From Rhea pennata (lineage: Eukaryota > Chordata > Aves > Rheiformes > Rheidae), in NCBI RefSeq assembly GCF_028389875.1, contig NW_026907680.1, positions 1,860,001 through 1,924,000 of the forward strand: DNA of 64,000 bases. The letters run 5' to 3'. Of this stretch, positions 23,881 through 34,600 are shown one piece after another. The notes under the pieces are model-generated. The model had not been told where the DNA came from. It saw only the letters and a list, made by a program, of their open reading frames with translations, and made no database searches. The position numbers and the translations under genes are program-made. Position 1 is the stretch's first letter, and each line of letters begins with the position of its first letter.

Positions 23881-24834
23881 CCCAGTGGTCCCCATTGCGC
23901 TGCATATGTGTGTGCGTGGGGCTGCCGTGTGTGTGTCTTTGCCTGTGAAAGGCCCAGCTGTGTCGTTGGCATGTGCGTGTCGGCGTGTTTGTGGGGCAGC
24001 CATGTTGACGTGTGCATGGTTGCTGCAGAACAAACCAAGGGTGATGAGCTCAATTGAACGTATTTGCCATGACACTGTCTGAAATTAGCTTAAAACTCCA
24101 ATGCAGTGAGTTCCCAGCAAGACATACAGGTTGAACCAGGTGATGGGATGTCTCCTCCCTGTCAGAGGTGCTCATCGTACATCATCCATAGCTCCAGCAT
24201 TTCCCATGGCCAGTTCACACTGCGCAGCTGTGGTGGTCTCTGATAGGGCTGCAGTTAGCTGTGCTGTCACTTGATGGCACTGGCTCAGTGGAGATGGGAG
24301 CAGCCATGAGAAAGGGTCACCAGCAAGGCTGGGAGGTGGCCTGGGAGTCCTGGTCCCCTAAGGGAAGGAGCCTCCTTTGGAAAGGTGTCTGCTCTGTCCT
24401 TCCCTTCTGCAGCGCCCCATTGACCATGCAAGATTGGAGCTCCCTCCCATTGCTTCCCCTCTCATTTCTTTTCTGTTTTGCTGTCCCACAGGCTTTAGGG
24501 GCAGAGAACAAATCCCCAAAGAATCTGTTCAAATGTTGCAGTGACAGGTGAGACTTTTGGGGGAAAATGCCTCAAAACCAGGGGCAGGGGCTCAAACACC
24601 CACTCTAAAACACAGCATTGGCCCCGGCACAGCCTCAGTTTGAATTAGACCTTCACACGAGCCTCTGCTTTCGGCTAGATGCTGCCATCACCCACTAACA
24701 ACAGAGAGGACTGGGTGCTCCGTGGTGCCGTTCATTTCCTCCTTGGGTCGTGCTAGCTCAGGCAAACCCCGCTGTGAAGTGGCTGCTGCTCCATGACCTG
24801 TGAAGCAGCTGAAAGAGCACCAGTGTGTCCACAG

Positions 24835-25119
24835 ATGACTAACCCTTTGCTTCTGGCCTCCCCAGGGGAACACTTTGTCGATAGGCACCGAGTGGAGCTG
24901 ACTGAACGCGTTGTAGAAGTGAAAGGTGTCCTGGACCTCCTGCTCGGGGACATTCTGGACTTTGAGCAATACCAAAGAATTCTGGCGGAGAAAACATCCC
25001 ACACCATGATGCGTGAGCTGTTCAGGCTGATGCCGAGCTGGACTTCCTGGTGCAAGGATCGCCTGTACGAGGCCCTGAAGAAAAAGCCCCCACGCCTCGT
25101 TGAAGCCCTTGAGAAGTAA
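24835..25119 (+). CDS. ASC/NLRP1-type CARD protein, copy P2 (terminal exon)
   Basis: A 94-codon frame; an in-frame ATG at 24793 would give 108. GTGTCCACAG stands directly before ATG 24835, and CCCCAG before 24866 gives an alternative 254-nt exon equal in length to that of P1. The CARD opens EHFVDRHRVELTERV, continues VLDLLLGDILDFEQYQ and RELFRLMPSWTSWCKDRL, and ends PRLVEALEK TAA. Family assignment to the ASC/NLRP1/CARD8 CARD group rests on the H-F-V-D-x-H-R start, the E-Q-Y motif and the C-K-D-x-L-Y-x-A-L helix. A possible small upstream exon at about 24494-24547 (ALGAENKSPKNLFKCC) differs from its P1 equivalent by a 3-base indel, as coding sequence would, but its phase does not join the CARD exon. 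Role proposed: a decoy or adaptor CARD in inflammasome-type signalling. Domain call is firm; gene structure and function are inferred. Confidence 0.77.
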   Translation: MTNPLLLASPGEHFVDRHRVELTERVVEVKGVLDLLLGDILDFEQYQRILAEKTSHTMMRELFRLMPSWTSWCKDRLYEALKKKPPRLVEALEK

Positions 25120-25227
25120 TTTGCAGAGGCACTGACTGCTCTGTGATACAGAGGAGTTCTTCCATGGAGAAGCAAAGTTCCTCTAGGCAGCTCACAAGTG
25201 ACTTCACAAATGGCAGCATCACCAAAT

Positions 25228-25975
25228 CACTGAATCAACGCATTGCTGAAGTTGGAAAGCACCTCTGGAAGAGAACATCTGCCTCCACCCTCTTTTCTTT
25301 TATACCTGGAGGTATACCTGGAGCATGCTGACTGAGACCATGTCCAGTTGGGTTTTGAGCAGCAACAAGGATGGAGACTCACAGTCCTGCTGAGCAACTT
25401 GGTCCAGTCTTCCATCGCTCTTGCAGCAGAAAATCTTTTCTTACATTTCAATGGAATTTCTTGTATTTCTACATGTGCCTGTTGCCTCCCATCCTGCCAC
25501 TGGCTGTCACAGAAGAATCTGTCTCTGTCTTCTTTATGCCATGTCCCCATCAGGTACTTCTGTACATTCAAATTGCCCTGAGCCTTCTCCCCTTACACAC
25601 TGAACAGGCCCAGCTATCTCTGTCTCTCCTCATACAGGAGATGCTCCAGGCCCTTAGTCTTCTTTGTGGTTGGACTCACTCCAGTAGGTCCATGTTTCTC
25701 TTGTGCTGGTGGACCAAGCTCTCCAGGTGCGGCCTCACCAGTGCTGAGCAGAGGGGAAGGATCACCTGCCTCCACCTGCTGGCAATGCTCTTCCTGATGC
25801 AGCCCAGGATACCATGGCTGCTCTTTGCCACCAGAGCACATTGCTGGTTCATGGTCAGCTTGGTGCCCACCACAACCCCCAGGTCCTTCTCTGAAAAGCT
25901 CCTTTCCAGCACAGCCAGGTATCAGCACCCCTCCCTGGTTACACACCAAGTCCCTGCTTCATCAGGACATTGTTG
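25228..25975 (-). mobile_element. CR1 LINE fragment with reverse-transcriptase C-terminus
   Basis: Mirror copy of the element at 15105-15825. The minus-strand frame 25912-25676 gives the same CR1 ORF2 C-terminal motifs. It lies just 3' of the CARD exon in both arms, so the insertion is older than the inverted duplication. Confidence 0.92.
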
Positions 25976-26310
25976 AAGAAGCAATGGGAGACAGCGTGGA
26001 GCCCTCCTGGAGGCAGCTGCACAACACCTGCTGCTCTCCCCTCCTGCACTGAGCTTGCCAACACCCCTGCTGCCTCCCCAGGCTGGTTGCTCCCTCCCAG
26101 GCACTAACAGCAGCTTTGTGGCCACTGGTGGCCTCTCAGGTCTTGAGGCACAAGTGAGCTCACTAGCAGAAGCAGCAGCAAGGTTCCTCCTCCTGGCTTC
26201 CAGGTGGGTGTGGCTGGAATCACCTCCCTGTCAGCACTGACACCATTTTCCTACCGCGACGCTCCCGGGTGCAAGGCACAAGTGCCCTCACACTCAGCAT
26301 CAAAGCCTTG

Positions 26311-28640
26311 TGCCTGCCAGTGGCCATGCTGGGCTGCACTACAGGGTTTTCTGCAGGAGGACTGAAGTAGGGGACACAGAACAGATCCAGGAGCAATGTG
26401 CTCAGTGCTAAGAGAACGCTGAAAATGCTACATGTCTGTAGCAGGAAGAGAATGGAAGGGAGCAGAGGGACTGCTTTGGCTAAAAGGCAGCACCTGACTT
26501 GAGCAAGACCACACGTGTGCTTCCATACAAAATACTTAGGCAGCTCCATCAAGCTGCAGAAGAAAGGTTAGCCAGTTGGTTACTCGCACGAGAAGGGACA
26601 TGGACTTTACGGTGCCAGACATGCTCCGTATCCCTGCAGGCTTGTTAGAGGGAAGTGCCATGTGCCTGGCAGTTTTTGAAACCCCTTGGAGTTTAGGTTC
26701 AGCCTGCGGCAAGGATTTCTCACAGCCAGACCACTTAGTGGGAAACCATTACCGTGCTGTGTAAAGCAAATATTTTTCACCAGCATTGCATTGTATTTTG
26801 TGCCGGTCACATCCTTTCTGCTCAGAATATCACAATGCCTCTGTATTGCCCTGGAAAGTGGCATTTGCTGCAGATCCTTCAGTAGATGCATGGAGGCCAA
26901 CACATGTACTTCCAACTTCACCTGCACCTGGGAGAGGGGGAAAAAAAAACCCAGTGTTAGTTTTTCAGCACACGTAGCCCAAAGCGTTTGTGGAAATAAA
27001 TAGTACATGGGACTGGAGAGTGCAAAAATGTAGAGAGATATAAAGCCCTCAGAGGAAATCAAAATGAAAGGGGCCCACACAGAGGAAGACATTTGATTTT
27101 TTGTGTTTGATTATCACTCAACGGGCTCTTGAAAGAGAGTGAAGGAAATTCCACTGGATATCCCCATCAAAGGGATGGGGCCGAACTCTTTTCACTAGTG
27201 CCACGCAACAGGACAAGAGGCAACGGGCACAAACTGAACCAGCGGAAGCTCCGCCTCAATATGAGGAGGAATTTCTTTCCTGTAAGAGTGACCGAGCACT
27301 GGGAGAGGTTTCCCAGAGACATTGTGGAGTCTCCTCCTCTGGAGAGATTCAAACCCTGCCCGGATGCAACCCTGTCTAACATGGTCGAGGTGACCCTGCT
27401 TGAGCAGGGAGGTTGGACTAGATGATCTCCTGAGGTCCCTTCCAACCTTACCCATTCTGTGATTCTGTGATATGCCTCACACGTTTTCAGAAAACCCACC
27501 GACCATATCTACTTACACCATTGGCCAACCTGGACTCCTGCAGGTTGGACTCCTGTCTCCAAGCGTCCCATCTTCCTTCACAGCTCAGAAAGGCATTTTT
27601 ATGGAGGACAAATCTTTTAGCCGCTTTCTGCTGAGCCTTCTCGATGGAGATGTATATGCATACACAAACACACACACGGGTACCACTTGCCCTGTCGAAA
27701 CTTCCTTTTTTTCCAGGGAAACTCCTCTACAGGACTATGTAAACCAACCAAGAAGACCCTCAGTGTCTTCCTGCATCGAGCACAATCAGATAAAGTCTCA
27801 GAAGCCAATAAATGACATTGCTCCCAGTCAGCATGGGATGACATTCAAAAATGCTAGTGTTAGGCAATAGGTTTGTGGACACGCCAGCAAATGTTGAAAG
27901 CTGTAGAGAAACAAATCACAGTGCTAGGTGAGGAAAAGATCCTGGAGCAAAAAGGACCTCTCTGATGATCTCCGTGCCTTGAAATAGGTCCTGTCACAAA
28001 GCAGGGACTGCAGAGGAACCAGTTTCCCCTCCTCCTCCGCCCATACCTTTCCTTTGTCAGAGCCTGGGAAGCACACTGCATACACGAGTGGAAGGCCCAC
28101 ATCTCCAGTGGATCTGAGGAGCTTTCCTTCTCTGACAATACCTATGCAGACTCTTCCTGGGCCCTTCTGCGAATGGAGCCATTAGGAGCCACAGTCATCT
28201 CAGTGTGGCCGGGGACACTGGTGGGGAGTTCTTGTTTTCTTCTTGAAATTGTATGAGTAAAGAGAAAAGCAAGAACTCAGCCTGTCCAGGAGAGCTCCTG
28301 CTGAAGGTGGCAGCCCAGCATGCCAAGAGGCCCACTTGTGTTCTGAGGCCGTACTTGAAGACCAGGCTGAGAAAATTGTGGGCTTTACCTGAGGACTTTG
28401 GCTCCCCAGTATGGCTTAAGGCCTTTGTGATGAGTTCCCGCACCCTTTTCCGATCCAAATCATGCTCCCATACGGGCAGCTGACTCTCTGCTGTGACAAA
28501 CGTGGTCTGGAGGAAAACGCCAGCCCAAGATGTCTTTCTGCCTTGCTTGCTTCTGGTAGGGATCAATCTTTTCAAACAAACCAAAACCAGAACCTCTCAT
28601 TCCTCTCCATGTTATAGGCTCCCCAAATAAGAGCTACAGA
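26311..28640 (-). other. Triplicated block, copy 2
   Basis: Inverted homologue of 12346-13890 and 46640-48950. It keeps the frame with VQVKLEVHVLAS (minus, ending near 26607) after a poly-purine/pyrimidine acceptor tract at about 26935-26950. It also keeps a 130-codon ORF at 28584-28195 (AESQLPVWEHDLD, SLVFKYGL) that is shared with 46677-47045 but absent from copy 1. No known domain is recognised. Confidence 0.45.
27162..27468 (+). mobile_element. CR1 LINE 3' end with an empty-site paralogue
   Basis: CR1 tail from GGGATGGGGCCGAACTCTTT to CCTTCCAACCT and ATTCTGTGATTCTGTGA. It is flanked by GATAT on both sides (27157-27161 and 27469-27473). The orthologous site in copy 1 (12961-12980) is uninterrupted. 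The same insertion is present in copy 3 at 47812-48109 in the matching relative orientation. Confidence 0.9.
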
Positions 28641-30203
28641 AGGACCAAAGCACAGGGAATGGCTGGGCAATAAAGTGCCAGAGGGTATTTGCTGCAGGAG
28701 GAGTAAGGCCTCTTGGGGAGTAAATGACCACATCTGAACTTTGCATGCACGGGGGCAGGCTGTGAGCTAACAGCTCTTGGTCAGGAAGGAGAGGCAAGCG
28801 AGAGGTCGCTGAAAGCCGCATCTCCTTGCCCTGCAGAGGTGAGAAGAAGCCCAGCAGAAGTGCTTTGAAGAGGAAGAGAGAAGGCAAGCAAGGAGCCACA
28901 TCTGGCCCTGCCACACATTGACGGTGTGCTTTCAGCCCAAGGTGGGGGTGCGCTTCTGGAAGGACCAAGCAGGCAAAGGCTTTGTGTCTCCTGCCTCTGG
29001 CTGAGGAAGCTCCCAGGCCCCAGGCTGCTGGAAGAAGACCCTGTTGGGGCAATCAGTGCATTTTTGGCTGTTCTGCACCTACTTGCTGCTGTTCCAGCCT
29101 GTGCTAGAAAGACTGTGCTGAAGCACCAGCAGCTCTCGCAACACTGGCCTCAAGCACTTAGTGAGCTGCAGTTTGCAAGCAGAACCTCCGTGTACTTGCT
29201 GCTGCTCCAGCCTTTGCAAGAGAGGCCTAGGCTGGAGTAACATCTCGTTGGAATCGGACTCTCTCCTAAGCCAGAGGTCTGTCTGCAGAGAAGGCAGTGC
29301 CTGGCCTGGCCCTGGGGCCTGTGGGGCAGAGGCTCTGCGGGCTGGCAGAGGCCATGTGGGGTTTTCTGGGAGGAAAACATCTGCACTGGAGGAGAAGAGA
29401 GCTAAATTCCCTAATTCTCCCTCCCACCGCACTTCTGTTCTGCCTTCCTCCCCTTCTCGCACCATGGCTCCACCGCCTGCTGCTTTTCCTGCCAGCACCA
29501 AATGCCCTCTCCCATGTCTATTGCCTGCCTTAGCCAACACACACCAGCCCACTTCTGGGGCACTTGGCTGTGCCCCAGAGAGCCCTCCCGGCAGCAGGGC
29601 ACTGCCTTGGGGCACCCACCTCTTGGCAGGTGCCAAGGAGCAGCTGCCACAAAGGCTCCTGGGGCCAGCAGAGCTGCTGATGCTGCTGCTGCTGTGCGTG
29701 GGCAGAGCAGGGGCAAAAGCACTTTCTGAGCTTCCCCACAGACCTGCTGACCCCTCAGCAGCCTCCCCAGTCTCCAGCTCTTCTCCAGCCTTGGCACCTC
29801 CTTTTCCCTTCCCCCAAAACAACAGCGTGGAACAGAAAGCCAACACTCAGGAAACCTCCTTCCCTGTGGAGTGGTCCCTGCCTTGACTTTCCTCCGGGCA
29901 AGCTCCTGGGGCTGAGCAGCAGCTCTGAGCAGCCTTGCCCCACACAGCCTCTGATCTGGGACAGCAAGATCCTGCCCTTCTGTGGGCTGCTACTTCCCAC
30001 CATGGCTTCTCCACGCAGCGCTGCAGGCAGTTGCCCAGGCGGGCTGAGTGCTGACCAAGGCAGGTGGCAGAGGCATGGCCCTGGGCACCCTGACCTCCCA
30101 GGACACTGCTCTCAGGCACAGCCCTGGGCACACCTGGCTGCACGCACGCCCTGCTCGCACAGCCCTGCCGCCCTCCCCGGTAGAAGGGAGCCGTGCCACC
30201 CTG

Positions 30204-31420
30204 TCCCTCGGACACTGTGGCAGCAAGTCCCTGCCCTAAAGCACCAGCTGCTCCACCGAGAGAGCTCTCCGGAAAGATGGCCTCAACCATCACCTGCGCG
30301 AGGTCTCCAGGACCCTGCGAGCAGCTCAGCAGCACTGCCCTGCAGCCAGAGACTTCCCACTGGAAGGGCTCTGCCCATTTCTGCCAGAAGGAGCTCTCAG
30401 CTGCTGCCTCCCTCCTGAGCGTCCGGAGCTTCCCTCCGTTTTGTCTCAGCTCAGCTCAGCACGGGCAGGCAGTGCCCTCAGCACTGCGGCTCCTGGCAGA
30501 GGAGCTGCTCCTGCACCCAGCAGGGAAGTCATTTCCCCAGGCTTCGGGGAGTGAGTGAGCTGAGTCAGCCTGGGCCCCTCATTTCTTTGGGGAGAAGCCC
30601 TCCAGGTGGTGGGGCAGACACCTCCATCCCATGCACGCCACCAACCCCCAGGACGGTTGTGGGATTCATCCTGCTTAAGCTGCCGTGTGCCCAAAAGAGG
30701 TGCACAGAAGTGTGCGAGCTCCTTGTCCCCCCTCCCATTTCCAGTCCAAGGTGGTGGAAGGTGGGAGTCAGCTGCTGCCGTGGAAACACTGGGTGACACG
30801 GGAGGTGCCAGAGGTGATCCAGGGCATGCGCAAGTGCCTGCAAGCTCTCCCTGGGCAATGTGGAGAGACACAGACCCGTGTGTGGCATCATCTGGGGGCT
30901 CTGGGGGACATTCCCAGAGGCAGGGTGCACCAGCTGCCCACGCCTGGCAGGAAGAAACTTCTCCTTCGGCACTGAGCCAGGGCTTTGCTGCCTGCCAAGG
31001 CCTTGCTGGAGGTTTCCCTGCCATCGGTCCGTTCTCAGCACTTCCTTGCACTGGGGGCAGCAGGAGCCGCAGCCTGTGCTGTGTCGCCATGGGTGGAGGC
31101 TGGTGCAGTGCCCCACTGCCCCCCTCCCCTCGCAGCCAGGTTTCCCGCATGGGGCCATGGCCGGGCTGAGTGCAGCCGCAGCACCCAGCCCAGCCGGTCC
31201 CCCGGTGGGGTTATCCCTGCCCCAGGACCTCCCCAGTGCGGGGGTCACGGCAGCCCCACAAGTGCCCCGTGCAGCCCCTCCCCACTGCAGGGCCAGCACT
31301 GGCCGGGGGCCCCGGGGGTCCCGGTCCCCTCTGTGACATGGGCTGGCGTCACAGGGGACATCCCTGCTGGGTCACAGCCACCACTGCCCTCTCCCGCCCG
31401 CCCACACACCCTCCCCACTC
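30204..31420. other. Sequence between the palindrome and the CCDC81-like gene
   Basis: About 1.2 kb with rising GC content towards the promoter. Several overlapping ORFs up to 253 codons run on both strands without a recognisable domain. Probably the 5' flank of the gene that starts at 31632; I see no separate gene. Confidence 0.5.
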
Positions 31421-31631
31421 GTCCCGCACAGCCCGCCGCAGCGCAGGCGCTGGGGCTGCTCTGGGCACCACTGTGCTGCCAGGAGCCGACGAGCCCCAGC
31501 GGGAGCTGGCGACGGGAGCCCGGGGCAGCGCGGGGCTGCGCTGAAGGGCGCAGCAGGAGCAGCCGAGCGGCCAGGAAGCCTTTGCAGGGACCCTCCCGCT
31601 GCGCGGCCAAGCCAGAGCGCCCGGCACGGAC
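31421..31631 (+). promoter_or_regulatory. CpG-rich promoter/5' UTR of the CCDC81-like gene
   Basis: CpG-dense block immediately upstream of the first coding ATG at 31632. CpG density falls after the first exon. No TATA box is visible. Confidence 0.6.
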
Positions 31632-34600
31632 ATGGAGCTCCGGGACGCTGGCCGCGCCACGCAGCGTGAGCAGCGGGTGCCCGTCATCCCCTCGCGGGGT
31701 AAGGCCTTCGCGACCTCCTTGCCCAGGATTGCTGTCGAGAGGCTGAGCGCCAAGATGGGCTGTAGATGCCCGGGGGCTGTGGGGAGCCTGGGCAGGCTGG
31801 GGGTGCCCCAAGGGTCCTCCGCTGATGGTGCCTTGTGGTGCAGGGGGCATGACGTTTCTTTGCCTTGCTTTGCAGTGGCCGTGCCCATCTGGGAGGGTGT
31901 CTCCAACTACATCCAGGAGAAGCTGGTGCTGAACAAGGTGGATGTGCCATCCTCTCCCTCCCCTCCCATACCCATGCTGGCAGCAGCACTGACCCCTTGG
32001 GGCCATGGGCCGCAATAGTCCTGCCCCTCCTCTCCAAGCAGAAGCAACCTCCCTGCAGAAGCATGCTGCAAATGACAGCTGTTCCCCAGACCGACTTCTC
32101 CCAAAAGGGAGGTGCCCAATGTGCAGTGCAGCTGCGGTTGCTGGAAGGGTGGGAGGCTTTCTGGGCCCTCTCTGGAGATCCTGGCAGAGTGCAAGGCCAG
32201 AAGGGGAGGCGTTCTGGGAAAGCCTTTTCTTCGTGTGCTAGAGGGGTGGCAACGTTGCCTTTGGAGGCTGAGGAGGAGGGGGAGGAAACTATGGGGAATG
32301 GCCTTCTCAGGGAGTTCTCCAGGGCTTCCGCCAAGCTTTCCAGAAGGCTCTGTCTTGCCCCTTTGCATGCCAGCCATGGGCAGGGCACCTAGCACCGTGG
32401 CCATGCTTGGAGAACAACTCTCTCTTTGTCTGTCTCCCATGCTTCTAAGGCTTCTCTCTACTTCTCTGGCTGCAGGATGTGAGAATTATTCCCCTTGGCA
32501 CCTTCAGTGTTGTTACAAAACAAGTCGTTGCTGGCAAGAAAAGTCCTCTGACTGTTCAGAGACCCGCATTTCGCCTCTCAAGCAACCTTGTGGATCTTCA
32601 TGGCCTCAGCCATGAGGAGGCCTCTGTTGCTGGTAAGAAGGCAGACTGAAACCTCGGCTTCCCCTGGGGACATCGCGGGGCTGTGGCTCTCTGCTGTTTC
32701 CCAGGGGCTGTTAGAAATTGAGACTTGCTGCCCTGGGTGCTGAGCAGAGCTTCAGGGTGTTTTGATTGTCACAACATTATAATGCAGAATCCAACGAGAG
32801 TCTCTCGGTGTGTCTCTCTCTTGCACTGGCTCGAACGCGTGGCTCCATAGTGGGGCTTTTGTGGCTGCTGCTTCCAGTGCCGTGTAGTTGCCGCTGTCGT
32901 TCCCCGTTGATGCCACAGCAGCCGTCTGCTCAAAAGGACAAGTCCTTCCTATTGCTTCCTAACACCGATGGATTAAGAGGCAGCGTGGAAGGCTGTTGTG
33001 CAGCCCATGTTTTCCTCCTCCTTTGGAGCCAGTGTGACATGGCACAGCTAAGGCTCGTCAAAGCTGGCATGGCCTGAGTGCCGGCACCATTCCTCTGTGT
33101 ACTGCCTTCTGCTGGCAGCTGGCCCCCTTGCTGCTCTGCTTGGCCTGCCCTCCTGCCTCCCGCTCCCAGGAGATGGTCAGGGCTCGCTCTTGGTGTCTGT
33201 GCAGGGAAGGAAGCCCTGCGGTAGCCTTGGCCCAGGAGGCTGCAGAGTGCTTTGAATTTGGGCCAGGGAGGGCTGACAGGAGCCTCCTGTGGGGGCTTTT
33301 GTGGGGGTTAAAGCAGAGAGCTCTGCAGCTCCGTGCTGCCGCAAGACCTTCAGGCGCCCAGCACTGTGTGGGAGCCTGCTGAAGGGCTCCGTCCGTGACT
33401 GTGCTGCTCTTTGCTTGTTGCCTAGGGCGCAGGAAAGCTGAGACCCTGAAGTATCCTCACGTAGCCGTGGCCATCTCCGTGCCTTGGAAAACAGTGGCGG
33501 CCTGCGTGGAGGAGACCGTGTACCTTCTGTCTTGCTGCCTGGCCAATGGGAAGAACGTGGCCCTTCTTTTCAAGGGCATTGGCGTGCTTCTCATTGAAGG
33601 CAAAGAGGTGACAATGTGGTTTTACAGAGGCTTTCTGTGCAGGCTGAATGCCTCCCCACAGCTGCTCAAAGCTCTTCTGGATGTAAGTCTGCCTTTTTCC
33701 ACAGCTCTCCTTCTCACCCCTTTGCAAGCCTGGCCAAGTCCAAAGCAACCGCTTTCCCCCCACTGCCGGGTCCTGGGAGTTCTTTCCTGCTAGGCTTCCT
33801 CCAGAAGTCTTCCAGAAAGTCAGCCTTTCCTTGGGGTCTTTGTGTTAGGATCCCATTTGTCTCCAGGCCTCCTCTGGCCATGTTTGGGATTGTGGGGCAG
33901 TGCGTCCAACAGCTGCTCCTCAAGTTGCAGAAGACTCTCGGGGTTTGTCACAGACAAAGTCATTGCAAGCCAGGGCCTTTGCCCAGGTCTCCAGTGCAGC
34001 CGTGTCATTCAGCCTGGGCTTTCTGGTGCAGAAGGCCTCTGCTAGCCTCCCTTGACTTCTCCACTAGGCAACAAGTGCTCTCCCGCATCAGCCTCTTGGC
34101 TCTTGCCCTTGACAGAAGCCTGCCAGTGTTTCTGGCCATCTGCCTGTATTATTCCGCACCTGCTGGTCTGTAGAATGGAGGTGGGGGTGGCTGTGAGCAA
34201 GAGCGAGGGGTGTTTCCCTCTTTCTGAGTGGCAGCTTCTTCTCTGATTAGTGGAAACATGGTCTGCCCTTGTGCACAGCAAGGTCCTTTTCTTCGTAGCA
34301 TCTCACCCATGTCTCTGCCCTTTGCAGATGCCAGAGATGAGGCATTCAGTTCTCGCAAGCACCCAAACAGCGGCTTCCCTGATCCATTCTGGCTCTCTCA
34401 TTGTCTTTCCAACGTGAGTACTTTGGTTTGCTCCTTTCCACCTGAGTTCCGGGCTCACCCAAAGAGCAGCTCCTCACTGCAGGTTTGGTCGAGGTGTGTT
34501 GCCAGAGCTAGTGAAGGCTGCTCAGGATGTGCTTGCAGAGCAAGTCTTCCGAGGAGTTGGATCCCCGTGTGCTGCAGCCATGCCCTGGCTTTGTTTGGGC

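Larger units (their letters stand above)
23395..30203 (-). repeat. Right arm of the large inverted repeat
   Basis: Inverted counterpart of 8862-17638, shorter because it lacks the left-only CR1 (10965-11492) and the segments 11493-12345 and 13891-14755. It carries CARD copy P2 in mirror orientation. The outer end is at about 30203, where GGCACGGCTCCCTTCT is shared with 8866. Within it, 28640-30203 is GC-moderate and mirrors 8862-10430; the ORFs of 80-255 codons there overlap in several frames and I see no recognisable gene. Confidence 0.85.

Noticed and set aside
22558..24075. A 505-codon ORF on the minus strand
   Set aside because: It runs antisense through the Ser/Gly array, the CpG island and the minisatellite, is Ala/Pro-rich and has no domain. 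It results from periodic GC-rich sequence.
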